This document shows, one piece after another, positions 53,936 through 63,895 of a stretch of 64,000 nt of DNA; the first letter of the stretch is position 1; every line of letters begins with the position of its first letter. The DNA lies in assembly GCA_977006965.1 (NCBI GenBank), contig OZ345365.1, positions 2,480,001 through 2,544,000 of the forward strand. Direction: 5' to 3'. Position numbers and translations under genes: made by a program. The DNA comes from Phymatolithon calcareum. Lineage: Eukaryota; Rhodophyta; Florideophyceae; Hapalidiales. The notes beneath the pieces are model-generated. The model ran no database searches, was not told the origin of the DNA, and saw only the letters and a list, made by a program, of their open reading frames with translations.

Positions 53936-53965
53936 CTAACGAAAATCCGATGGGGGCATCTGTTC
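53936..53965 (-). promoter_or_regulatory. gag/pol overlap, likely -1 frameshift region
   Basis: The pol frame is open only from just after a TGA about 30 nt before the gag stop. The overlap contains ATG CCC CCA and GAT TTT CGT TAG in the gag frame, giving a run of five C and a T TTT slip just before the stop. A -1 shift here would join gag to pol. Confidence 0.5.
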
Positions 53966-55852
53966 AGAGAGCGTAGAACAAACGATGTTCGTGATGAACT
54001 CCTTGTCGAAGTCATCAAGGCACTGTTGGTCGCCAACATCGGCTATGTTCGTATCGGCCAGGGCACATTCGAGCTCTTGGGCCGCAAGCTCGCCGAAGTG
54101 CGTTGGTGCTCCCTCCGTCCCTGGAGGGTCAGTCGCTCCGGTGGACTGATTCTCTCCCTCCATGCCGAGAATGAAGTCTCGGATGATGTGGACGTGGGAC
54201 TCCCCGCTTCGAAGTCTATCGCCCGTACGTGCTTCGATCGCTCCCTCGTCGCATCGATGGCCTGGGACCCATGGTGCAGAACACTTGAAGCACTCCTTTC
54301 GGCGGCGTGCTTCTTCGAACGTGCGGGAGCGGGCATGAGGCTTAGAAGCACTGCTTCTCCTGCAGTTCGCGTTACGGCGAGGAGGGTGCTTTCGAACATC
54401 CCGAGGGTGACGCCCATAGCGCTGGAAGTGCGTCGCATCTTCTTCGACGCGAGCTACACCGGTCGGAATGCCATGATTGTTAGCATCCTTGAGCTCGTTG
54501 GCGAGCTGTAGACTTTCGTGCAAGGCCGTGACAAAGTCCTGGAACTTGTACTTGTGCGATACTAAGTTGCGAATTGGAGCGAGAGCCCATTCGAAGCCGA
54601 GAACAGCCTTGCGTAGGAAGCGGATCTTGTTCTCATCAGAGCGGAAACCACGGGGGCATTGCGGTGTGAGCTGTTCGATATGCTCAACGAGTTTCGTAAG
54701 TCCCTCAGACATGGATGTCAAAGTGTGCTCGTTCATGAAAGTCTCGAGCTTGAGGCCCTCTAGGGTTGATTGGACCTGAAGCTGACGAGAGTCACTGTCG
54801 TACTCTCCTTTCATGAGGGAGCAAACGTCCTCATACGGCATGCCGGGCGTATAGTTGTTCAGCAGAAAGTTGCGAGCGGGGCCATCCAAGACGTTCATAA
54901 AGTAGTCCGCCTTCTGTGGCGGAGTGAGCAAATGCTGACAAGCACAAGCTTCGTAGTCACGTAGTAGAAGGTCGATGGACTGGGAGAGATCTCCGGTAAA
55001 TTTTCGACCGTAAAACTGCTGGTGCACATAGTTCGCCTTCCGCGTGTCCTCGTACTCTATCGGTAAGCGGAAAGAGTCGAACGCTGTGGTATAGTGCCTC
55101 GGTGTCTCTACGGGGTGGACACGAGGCGGCGTAGAACCGGGAAGGTGACCGGGTTTAGCAGTAAACACAGGGCGGTCGGTCGGGGGTACAGTGGGAGTGC
55201 TCCGAATCGAAGCCAGCGCTGGAGCCGGTGGATGTGCAGCGAGTGATGAGGGGGGTTGATATCCTACATGACCGGCGGTTCCGGCCGTAGGAGCCTCAGG
55301 TGGCCTGTGAGTATGTATGGATCGGGCGTTTTTGAACTTGTCGATGATAGAGCGAGTTGAACTAGGGTCCAAACCTAGAACGTATGCAAACCAGGCTTGG
55401 TTCATGACACTTTTGTGCGCAAGCTCATGATCCTGGAGCGACAGCTGCACAATAAAGTCTTGTGGGATGATGCCAAATCCATAAAACTCCGAGATGCTGT
55501 GTAATACCTTGATGGGGAAGGTCGGGCGACGGTAGTAGTCATCGGTAAACACAGAGGGCGGGGCTGGAAGGATGTCGGACATGACCTCGCAGACCTCCAA
55601 AGGGGCGGGCATGACAGCTGAAGTGGAGCCGGAGCTGTGGGGGATGGGGAAAATGTCCAGAATATTGCGAGCTGCACCGAGGTACTGACTGTAGAAGTCA
55701 TCCTCCTCGCTGATGCAGTCCGCCATTTTCTTGAGACGAGCGTAGCGTTGCGACGCCTGCGCTTTCGTCAAGACAGTCGGGGCCGGGGCGAGGTTCCCAT
55801 CTGAGGCGGGGTTACCGGACGCAGAAGCAGCGGGAGAGCCTTCTTGCGACAT
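53936..55852 (-). CDS. gag: copia gag polyprotein
   Basis: 638 residues from the ATG at 55852. The N-terminal 230 residues are Pro/Ala/Ser-rich. A retrotransposon capsid-like domain follows, with FYGRKFTGDLSQSIDLLLRD near residue 285 and YFMNVLDGPARNFLLNNYTP after it. Near residue 510 is a zinc knuckle of unusual spacing (CFKCSAPWVPGHRC, CX2CX7HXC). It packages element RNA. Its stop at 53936 overlaps pol, which is in the -1 frame. Confidence 0.9.
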   Translation of the reverse strand: MSQEGSPAASASGNPASDGNLAPAPTVLTKAQASQRYARLKKMADCISEEDDFYSQYLGAARNILDIFPIPHSSGSTSAVMPAPLEVCEVMSDILPAPPSVFTDDYYRRPTFPIKVLHSISEFYGFGIIPQDFIVQLSLQDHELAHKSVMNQAWFAYVLGLDPSSTRSIIDKFKNARSIHTHRPPEAPTAGTAGHVGYQPPSSLAAHPPAPALASIRSTPTVPPTDRPVFTAKPGHLPGSTPPRVHPVETPRHYTTAFDSFRLPIEYEDTRKANYVHQQFYGRKFTGDLSQSIDLLLRDYEACACQHLLTPPQKADYFMNVLDGPARNFLLNNYTPGMPYEDVCSLMKGEYDSDSRQLQVQSTLEGLKLETFMNEHTLTSMSEGLTKLVEHIEQLTPQCPRGFRSDENKIRFLRKAVLGFEWALAPIRNLVSHKYKFQDFVTALHESLQLANELKDANNHGIPTGVARVEEDATHFQRYGRHPRDVRKHPPRRNANCRRSSASKPHARSRTFEEARRRKECFKCSAPWVPGHRCDEGAIEARTGDRLRSGESHVHIIRDFILGMEGENQSTGATDPPGTEGAPTHFGELAAQELECALADTNIADVGDQQCLDDFDKEFITNIVCSTLSEQMPPSDFR

Positions 55853-55930
55853 CTTGCAGTACTGCGGTGAGAACTTCTGTTGTCGGGCGAAAAAGGGGAG
55901 CTAGCACAAAGCAAGCCGTTGAATCCGGAT

Positions 55931-56245
55931 TGTCGTCGAACGGTCATTTTGCGCCTCGCGTGAGCCGCCGGTCGTACGATCGGCCGGCTGGATGGTCACG
56001 CGGGAAAAGGGATAGGTGGAATGAAAGGTGATCCGGCCAATGCCTTCACTGTGAGAACGGGCTCCGGCCAATGCCTTCGCAGTACACCAAAGTAGCTTGT
56101 AGCTTTTACTTAGTGTTAGACGTTCTACCCGGGAGAGAGAAAAGGAAGAGAAGGGAAGCAGGATGAAATAACACAGGAACTCGCCGGCCACTGAGGCCGG
56201 TGAGTGTAAGCCCATGTAAGCACCCATTCGGGAGTATGATTGACA
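55931..56245 (-). repeat. copia 5' LTR
   Basis: 315 bp, with two differences from the other LTR. On the minus strand it is followed by ATCCGGATTCAACGG, which is not a standard tRNA 3'-end primer site. Confidence 0.95.
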
Positions 56246-56250
56246 GTAAC

Positions 56251-56945
56251 AGTAGAGAACGAAACAGGATCTTTCAATGCGGTGTGCTCCACTCACATAG
56301 GTCCAAATCTCATTTTGCTTCTAATGCATATACATCACTGTGTGCAGTAATTCGTGCTCGGTTGCTCCTCATTCAGTGTTCAATTTTGAAAGCGTAAGCA
56401 AACGTATATCTTTCCGGTGTACGTGATATCTCGCTCCGTGGACGCGTGATCTGTACTGCCTCTTCGATTTAATCAAAATGTGTGCCTTTCCGTTAATCCG
56501 GCAGAGTGTTCACTCAGTAATATAGTACGTACATGCTATTCCTCGGCTCAAGCAGGCCACTCAGCGGCGTAGTACGCGCTACGCACCGCTCGTAGTCGAA
56601 GACGACCCGGAGTTTCCACGCTGTGCGTAATAGGAATGCGATTCCGTTCAATAACGAACACGTTGATAAGGATTGTTCATTTGCCCTTAGGAGAGCCAGC
56701 CGTGCAAAGACGCGTTGGCTGTAGGATACATTTAAGTTATTTTGAAAAGATTTCGATTTATTCAAAATAGCCAATCGATGCTCGAAAATCCCATTTCGTA
56801 ACATCACAGCGTCCTCCACTTTGGAGCTAATTCGTCATACTTCCTCGCCTCGCACACGGTCTTCTCAGCCTCTACCTCACCAAATCAACCCTTTCATCTG
56901 CTCTACCGACACGCCTCCTCTCTCCGTGCCGCGATCCCAGATTTC
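56251..56945. other. upstream region of the ParB-methyltransferase gene
   Basis: No gene recognised. A pyrimidine-rich stretch at 56850-56940 precedes the start codon. Confidence 0.5.
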
Positions 56946-59924
56946 ATGCCTTCGAATGGTATTAATAACTCGAGGATTGGAGTTTTCCCAATATACGGCT
57001 TCCCGCCAGTTACCGAGCCTTACGGTTCGATTTCGCGCCAAGGCAATGGAAACCGAAACACTAATACGCATTTTCATGGCCTTACTAGAGCTCCTAACTT
57101 TCGACACGACATTTTATGCAGCGATCCACATTCCACGCCTTACTTAAGCGCTGAGAATACAAACGAACAAAGGACTCCGACTGTGGCCAGGTCCGAGCGA
57201 AGTCTCCCGGCTGCTCAATCGCGTTCTAATTTGGGACACGGGCAAACACCAAGTACTACTGAGCTTCCCAGTTCAGTCCCCTCTTGCAAAATGGCTACAG
57301 CCCATGTCGATGTCTTCCAGAAGCTCGTGGTGGGAAACAAAAATATTATTGTTGATCCAAACCAATGCATATCATTTTGTAAGGTTCGAAGACTTTCCGA
57401 TTCAGGCGTGAGGAGGCTGATGAATATTTTCCGCGGTGTTGAGGTTCCTGGCTCCACGTTTCTCGGGTTTTGCAGCTCTGGCAATATTCCAACCGTTATT
57501 GAGCTCTGCGACGAGCTTGAAGATAACCCTACGCACTATTTCATGAACGAGAAGGGATTGACACTTCAAGAGGCTGAATCTGAGAAATCTAAGTTTCCAA
57601 AATGGTTTGGCATCATCGATGGCGCCCACCGCAACGAAGCTCTTCGCCGACTGAGCCTTCAGTACCCAGCACAATTCGCAGGGTTCCGCTGGACTGTTCA
57701 ACTCCTTACAAATGGAACAATTACCGAGCTCCGAGCATTCGCCAGAAATTTCAACGAAAAGCAGGGCGAAACCTTCTACGTACAGAGCACATTGTACGAT
57801 ACTATCAGTTCCTTACAAGAGGACATCCAGGAGCTCAAGAAGCGAAATGGTCGTATGCCTTCGGCCTCTCAGCTATCTAAATTTTACACTGGTGGACGGA
57901 CTGAAGCTGGCGGTAACTCACTCTACAACCTTGCAAGAATTGCAATCAGCGTGTCCCCAGCCGTTGTTCACCACCCTGGAATTATACTAAATGAAGAAGA
58001 TCCAGAGGAAGCTGCAAGACGTGAAGACGTTCCAGCTGACAGGATCGATTGCAGACTGTACCGTAACCTGGTCACGCCCAATACGCTTCTCAAGTCAACA
58101 GCCTGGATGAGAGCGAAAGGTCCCGAAGCTGAACAAAACCAGGTGGCTGCACTGTACCGTCTACGAAATAACGCGGCCGTTAATCAGTTCAAACGAGCCA
58201 AACCAGGACTAATAGATGATTATTACCTCGGTGCAGTGTACGCGACTATTGAGATTGCCAAGTTCACCCGGCTACTAGACGGCATGCCTTGGACATCGTC
58301 CATGATAACACTGCGCGACAACATGCTGCACAAAACTATCCTGGATTCCAAATTGAAGCTGAACAGAGATAACTCATCTACCATCTTTGCCCCACTTATG
58401 CAAGCGTTTGTACGTTGCTGTCCTCAAGTGGGACCGCAGAAGCTGCTTAAATGGCAAACTGGAGATCGAAACCCAACCCCATCCTCACCGTGTAACAGTC
58501 CACGACAGAATACCGGGCTCCTTCTAGACTCGGCATGTTCCACTTCCTCTAGTGAGCAGGCAGCACTATCTACGTCTGCGAATGCCGAACAGACGCAGGT
58601 GTCTCCGAGCGGTTCGGACAATATCACGGCCAACTCGATATCAGCGCAACCGTTCTGCCCCGACATCGATTCCGGAGCACGTAGACGGGATGATCTTCTG
58701 CAGTCAAGGATCTCCGATTTGCAGTCAATCGGCGTCACGGCAGTCAATTTGGAATGGAGTGTGTACGAATCTGAAGTCATGACGGCCGATGAGAGCCACA
58801 GTTTCCATATGGTTCTAACTGAGCCTCCAGATGACATTGACGGTGCCCACATTACGGAGTTCGTTCTCTTTGCCCATCGAGCTCTTAAACCCGGAGGCTC
58901 CTTGTTCATATTTATCTCATGGACAAGGTATTGTGATTGGATTCCTGTGCTCCGTGATCAAAATTTTCGCATAATGAAGCATCCCTTCGTTTTTATCCCC
59001 GATTCATCAAACATACAGAAAACACGTTCTACAGACTTCCCTCAAGGAGCGGCTTTCTTCGGCATTGCATGTACTGCACCGGGAAAGAGTCCAACAGACT
59101 TCGCCGTGAATCTAAGTTCACCATATATCAATACGTCTTGCTCTCATTTGCGAAAATTTGCAATCATGGACAATTGCCCGTTTCCATCGCCGCGCCTTAT
59201 GCGACCGGGAACGAAGCGGCCCTACATCCTTAACGAACGGTCTCCACTCATCCTCAGCGACTTGCTCCAGACGTTTTCTCCTCCTGGGGGATCTGTTGTC
59301 GATCCTTTCGCAGGCACTCTGTCACTTGGAGCGGCTGCAGTGATGGCGGGTCGAAAATGTACCTTAATCGATGCAGACGCTGATATGTTCCCTATCGCCA
59401 TTGATAGACTGGCTCACATCACCAGCTTGCGTGATATGCTTCCGATGCATACGGGCGCTCAGTTAGACTGTCGAAACACAGATCAAATGATTTTTAAGAC
59501 ATTTATCTCAAGACTACCTGATAAATCATCATGTACCGGTACATGCTCGGACTCCGAGACGGATTTGGTTGCGACAGAGAGCACCGATTTGGACTGCAAG
59601 CCCGCTCCGGAGAAAAAGCGCCGCCTATCGTTGAAACGCGGATTGAAACCGTCAGATCTCGTTGAAAACTCGCACAGTACGAATCGTTACTCTCACTCGC
59701 TCTCTCAGGGCATAAGCCCGAGCTCGGAGGATATTACAACTAATGATTTCAAGTGCCGGGTTGTCGGGTGTCTGCGTGAGAAGGAAGGAGAGCCTAATTC
59801 GGCCACTGGGCACAGATGTGCTGCTTGCAATCTGCCAGTCCATTTGATTTGTTGTCAGCGCGTGCTTAATATCACTGTCTACGACAGTACTACATCTCTC
59901 CTCTGCACAGCGTGCGTAGGATAA
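56946..59924 (+). CDS. ParB-like / beta-class DNA methyltransferase-like / PHD-like zinc-finger fusion protein
   Basis: 992 residues from the ATG at 56946; the first 115 are low-complexity, and a Met at 57291 is an alternative start. Residues about 120-330 resemble a ParB N-terminal domain, with the box WFGIIDGAHRNEALRRLS near 218-236. Residues about 590-840 resemble a beta-class amino-DNA methyltransferase. Motif IV appears as VLTEPPDD (near 623) where active enzymes have (D/S/N)PPY. The SAM-binding motif SVVDPFAGTLSLGAAAVMAG lies near 784, followed by LIDADADMFPIAIDRL. Residues 936-991 have Cys/His spacing of a PHD finger (C-x4-C, C-x2-C-x4-H-x2-C, C-x2-C). Bacterial phages and plasmids encode ParB-methylase fusions; the zinc finger is eukaryotic. 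The altered motif IV suggests weak or lost catalysis, or a reader role. It is probably nuclear. Confidence 0.8.
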   Translation: MPSNGINNSRIGVFPIYGFPPVTEPYGSISRQGNGNRNTNTHFHGLTRAPNFRHDILCSDPHSTPYLSAENTNEQRTPTVARSERSLPAAQSRSNLGHGQTPSTTELPSSVPSCKMATAHVDVFQKLVVGNKNIIVDPNQCISFCKVRRLSDSGVRRLMNIFRGVEVPGSTFLGFCSSGNIPTVIELCDELEDNPTHYFMNEKGLTLQEAESEKSKFPKWFGIIDGAHRNEALRRLSLQYPAQFAGFRWTVQLLTNGTITELRAFARNFNEKQGETFYVQSTLYDTISSLQEDIQELKKRNGRMPSASQLSKFYTGGRTEAGGNSLYNLARIAISVSPAVVHHPGIILNEEDPEEAARREDVPADRIDCRLYRNLVTPNTLLKSTAWMRAKGPEAEQNQVAALYRLRNNAAVNQFKRAKPGLIDDYYLGAVYATIEIAKFTRLLDGMPWTSSMITLRDNMLHKTILDSKLKLNRDNSSTIFAPLMQAFVRCCPQVGPQKLLKWQTGDRNPTPSSPCNSPRQNTGLLLDSACSTSSSEQAALSTSANAEQTQVSPSGSDNITANSISAQPFCPDIDSGARRRDDLLQSRISDLQSIGVTAVNLEWSVYESEVMTADESHSFHMVLTEPPDDIDGAHITEFVLFAHRALKPGGSLFIFISWTRYCDWIPVLRDQNFRIMKHPFVFIPDSSNIQKTRSTDFPQGAAFFGIACTAPGKSPTDFAVNLSSPYINTSCSHLRKFAIMDNCPFPSPRLMRPGTKRPYILNERSPLILSDLLQTFSPPGGSVVDPFAGTLSLGAAAVMAGRKCTLIDADADMFPIAIDRLAHITSLRDMLPMHTGAQLDCRNTDQMIFKTFISRLPDKSSCTGTCSDSETDLVATESTDLDCKPAPEKKRRLSLKRGLKPSDLVENSHSTNRYSHSLSQGISPSSEDITTNDFKCRVVGCLREKEGEPNSATGHRCAACNLPVHLICCQRVLNITVYDSTTSLLCTACVG

Positions 59925-61959
59925 ATTCTTTTCATCCCTCAACGAAAGGCGAGAAACAACGGTTCACATTACGCCCCTTTTCCAAAACGACTTCCCGTGC
60001 TAAAGTGTCCGCATACAAGCATAAACACAAAACGTCTCAAATCAATTACAAACGAAGAAGAAACGTAAGATTTAAATATTTCCCTTCTCTCATAGTGAGA
60101 AGCTCAGCATATAATCAAATTCAGGTCTGCGCGTTGACTCGGGCGTGGACATGTACATTCGCACAATTATCGCAATGGCGCCAGAGAAACTGACCACGAC
60201 ACCCACGGCTAGCGATAGACGCAAAATGCATTTTCCTGGGAGGTGCGGGAAACAGCACTTTTTTGATATTTGACGCATGATACTTCCATGGTTATTGATA
60301 TCGATATATTATATCGGAGTTTGTACCTATTCCGCGAAATTGGTCTGTAATTATTAGTCCAGCAAGGTGAAACTTTGCAAAAAAAGAATATATGATAGCT
60401 CAATTAAATGACACGACACATTATCTTATTGGCCAGTTTCGAATCCAGTTCGTAACTTTTTGCAACTGTACCGCTTTACAAGCGTTTTTGAAAAACACAA
60501 GCGAAACACAAGCGAAACACAAGCGACTTACAAGCGTTTTCAAATCTTTAAGAGCGTGTAGCGCTGAAACCGCTTACGGGATTTAGTTCAAAACCGGTGT
60601 GCTTTTTAGATTTGGATGAGGGGAAAAAAGCACGCTATATTTTATGGACCGTCCATCTCTTCCCGAACCGTGCTTTTTAACATGCAAAACGCGATTGTTG
60701 CGAAATCAGTGTAGTTTTGCATTTTATAGGACGCCCGTGCATCTTTAGGGCTGCAGCACGGTCAATTTTTTTTGGTGTCCTTTTTAGGTAGCCTGGTAAC
60801 CTAAAAAGGACAGCCGAAAGAATTATGATATAAACATCTCGGGGGGCTGTACAGAGCTTTGAAGTTTCGCCTGCAAAAAGACAAGCGCTTGTCTTTTCGC
60901 TTGTTTTTTCGCTTGTTTCGCTTGTAAATCAAGTTCCGTAACGTTTGAAAATTTAAAATAGATCGAAATGATTGGCTCACTACACCAATGAACAATTGTG
61001 TACTTCTTCACAATTGCAAAGAAAATTCTTCGCATACTGCTTTTTGATTGGACACATTTCCAAACGATCAGAAGACAAATCATCATGCTTCGCGATTCTG
61101 ATGAGCTCCAACATCAAAAAAACTCTGAATCATCGAAAACATCGAAAAAACGCTGTTTCCCGCAGCTCCCTGCTTTCCTTCGTGCACTTAGGGACCCATT
61201 CCTGCCCACTTCCGCCGCTCGAGTAAACTAAATCGTAATCACATGCGACATGAACAGTAAGAAAAATGTTGCAACGTGCGTAATCCCCACTGCGTAGCCT
61301 CTGTTAGGCGAAAATGCGGAAGGTGTGCGAAATACCGCGCATAAGCTCACGGAGGTGTTTGTGGCCAAATGAACGATGAGAACATGACGAGAAATGCCGC
61401 TCGCCCTGGGACCACGATTAGTGCGCAAATGAGCTATAATAGCGGGTGGTGGGGACTTGGTTCGTTTTCCTCAATGCCTGTTCCCTGCTCATCAGGGTAG
61501 CTCGTTGGGTGAGCACGAGGAGACGGGGACACCCTCACTAAGGAAGCTGAATAATGACGATGTCATGTTTTTCGCGATAAAGGCTCCGACAGCGTATAAC
61601 GCCACCGGAAAATCCGCTGCAGGGGAGCATCACAAATGTCGCTCTGCTCGCGCGAGGATAGCGCCGGATCGATCGACCTTGAGAGAACGACTGTCCACGC
61701 ACAACAGAAGCCTCACACGTGAAGCCCCGTGCCGATTGTACAGGTGCAACTGAGTATACCGGGGACGCCCAGAGAGGGAGGCGAAATTAAAACAACGGCG
61801 GCGAAGACGGAGGGCTGGATAGAGTGAAGACGCAAGAGCAAAGGTTCCGGCATGCGATCGTTGTCGAACTTGACGTGATGATGCTCGTCCCCGTGGTTCC
61901 AGAAACAATCCCGCTAGTAGAGCTTACTATGACATCACTCGCACTTTCATTGGCTGCAC
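59925..61959. other. intergenic with repeated CAAGCGAAA motifs
   Basis: CAAGCG(AAA) motifs cluster at 60478-60540 in one orientation and at 60882-60930 in the other, forming a loose inverted repeat about 450 bp long. Inside it is a strong hairpin at 60777-60811 (GTCCTTTTTAGGTA, short loop, complement). A weak SINE-B-like tail (AAGAAGAAACGTAAGATTTAAAT) lies near 60053-60078. No gene recognised. Confidence 0.45.
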
Positions 61960-63340
61960 AGAACTTTTACGTTCATGGATGAAAAAACATCAACCGCAAA
62001 AACGACCCGAATAATTTGGAATGGTACTCAAAATGAGTTTTTGGCCCATATTGGTGTTATGATGCGATATTCAATTACTATTTTGCTTATAAATTTCGAG
62101 AACAAAATGCTTTTGCGCACTGCTCCTCTGTGTGACATCCTATTGCCGTTTAGGTTTCATTATTAAGGTCTTCGTATACTATTCAAAAAGCCGACATTAT
62201 TTCTTTTTAATTTTTCGGAGAAAACATTTCTAACGTTTCCGAAAACAATTTACGTAATTTAGCGGTCATGGTGTTCACTGTGCAGACAGAGACAGTCACC
62301 ATCTCCACCGAACCATGGATTCCGAGGAAGATCTTGTTAAGCGCAATGCCAAGCAGCACTACGGGGCGCTCATGTGCGAGCATGCCAATTGCATAGTGCC
62401 GGATTTCATTGAAATTTGCTATAGCTTTGCAAGGATGAAAGAGAATGAGCTCATCAATATCGTCCGGGCAATGTTGTTCGCGCTCACAGCCTCACCGATT
62501 GCAAAGAACGATCTCATTGAGAACCAACGACCGAAACGGCAGAAGGGAACCGACAGTACAGGTTACCGAACCACGCGATATGCCATTAAGGGACAAATTG
62601 CGTGGCTGGCTGCATTCACTGTAATCACGCAAGTCGGCGTAAGCACAACCGCGCATCATGGCGCAGAAGTGGCATCCTGTACTGGATTCCTTCAGTACAA
62701 GACGCAACGATATCTATCCCCTAGAGGAAAACTTGGTGTGCAAGCAATTCTCGTTTCAGCGTTTCTGAAGAGGTTTGCGGCGGTGAATACTTTGTACTGT
62801 CCACGGAGTAGAGGCACACCGTGCCGACTGTCGGTCCGCTCGTTTGCGAGTCCCTGCGTCAATTTTTCACAAAACTCAAGGGCACGGACGAGGCACGCGA
62901 AGCGCTGCGGCGCATCACGCGGAAGTAGAAACGGGACGAACATGAGGAGTGATTGGTGGGAAAGCGCACACTCTCTGGCGGCGCACGGTATCGCAATCGG
63001 TGGCGGCTAAATTGGTCCACCCCATGCGCCGCCGACGGGACGCGCGACGCATGGGGGCGTGAACGCACATTCAGGAAGACGAAAAAATATTGCTGATCTA
63101 TTTTTAGTTTGTGCACACTCTACAAGGCACTTCCAATTTCGCTTAAAAATTTTAAATATTTTTGTGCTTAATATCTCGCTTGGTGATCATTTATTTCCAA
63201 ATTTGCCTCCATCAACTGATTGTACATGAAAACCTGCACAGAATTTTTTTTTTAATTTTTACAATATTTTACATAATCTGCCATAACTTTCATTCCTCAA
63301 AATGTGCAGTTGATGATCTTGATTTTGAAAGGGTTCCATG
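61960..63340 (+). mobile_element. 5' portion of a second MULE element copy
   Basis: 62060-62290 matches the 5' region of the 40-kb MULE copy. About 63306-63335 (GATGATCTTGATTTTGAAAG) matches the start of that copy's open frame (GATTCTCTTGATTTTGAAAA). Between them this copy carries about 1 kb absent from the 40-kb copy. The catalytic core is missing. Confidence 0.65.
62315..63010 (+). pseudogene. N-terminal ORF of the MULE element, probably disrupted
   Basis: An ATG at 62315 opens a 231-codon frame (MDSEEDLVKRNAKQHYGALM). The first 150 codons look coding (RYAIKGQIAWLAAFTVITQV, VASCTGFLQYKTQRYL). Beyond about 62760 the better protein-like text is in another frame (VCESLRQFFTKLKGTDEARE, ALRRITRK), so a frameshift is likely. 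Its place upstream of the transposase homology suggests the transposase N-terminus or an accessory ORF. Confidence 0.5.
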
Positions 63341-63789
63341 TAAGCCCCTAGATCTTACAGAGCTGCACGACGGCGGCACGTGAGCGGTAACGACCGCTCC
63401 CCATCCGTAAGAACTTTCCGATTGTCGAAGAAGAATCAGAGAAGAAGAAAAGGTTTGTCCTCTGGTTGCAACCAGCCATTTAGGGGCCCTCGCCAGTCCG
63501 GCGAAGCCGGACTGTGCCTCAGCTAGGCGAGCTCGCGCATACCCGATTCCTATTGCCGTGTACCTGCTGAGTCGGTGTTCCCACCACACTCGCAAACCTC
63601 ACGCGGTCGTTCGGGACCGCAAGGAGCAGTATGTACAATTGCCAGTAAACTTGCATTTCTCTTACCTTTACGCTTTGCGCGTAACACGACACACGTGGAC
63701 ACGCGTGATGTGGAACCATCGCAGTTGCCTCCGGTGGAATCGTCAATGACGAACGACAGGCAGAGAAGAAGTGCACTTCCAATCAGCTA
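63341..63789. other. no gene recognised
   Basis: A short hairpin, AGTCCGGCGAAGCCGGACT, lies near 63494-63512. Short frames on both strands overlap each other. Confidence 0.4.
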
Positions 63790-63895
63790 GCAGGGTTAAG
63801 GCCCTGCTGTAATGCTAGAAACAGGGGAATGTTATTCCCCTGCTAGCAAGCTGTGCTTCTATTAATAGAAGAACTGCTTGCTAGCCCCGTAGGGG
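63790..63895. repeat. cluster of adjacent palindromes
   Basis: Four stem-loops follow each other: GCAGGG/CCCTGC (63790-63807), a long palindrome TGCTAG..CAGGGGAAT/ATTCCCCTG..CTAGCA (63813-63848), AGCAAGC..CTTCTATTAATAGAAG..GCTTGCT (63845-63882) and CCCCGTAGGGG (63885-63895), then AATAAAG. It could be a fold-back element or the end of an element that continues beyond the window. Confidence 0.65.

Larger units (their letters stand above)
48797..56250 (-). mobile_element. Ty1/copia LTR retrotransposon, nearly intact and young
   Basis: The element is 48802-56245, flanked by GTAAC at 48797-48801 and 56246-56250. Its 315-bp LTRs differ at only two positions. Gag and pol run on the minus strand in the order gag, protease, integrase, reverse transcriptase, RNase H, which defines Ty1/copia. 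A purine tract borders the 3' LTR. No canonical TGG primer-binding site follows the 5' LTR. Between the end of pol and the 3' LTR lies a 1.6-kb region with a long ORF on the opposite strand. One stop codon in pol and a gag/pol frame change are described separately. Confidence 0.95.

Noticed and set aside
55915-55930. tRNA primer-binding site next to the 5' LTR
   Set aside because: The sequence after the LTR does not start with TGG and could not be matched to a tRNA 3' end; it may be a half-tRNA site, but I cannot show it.
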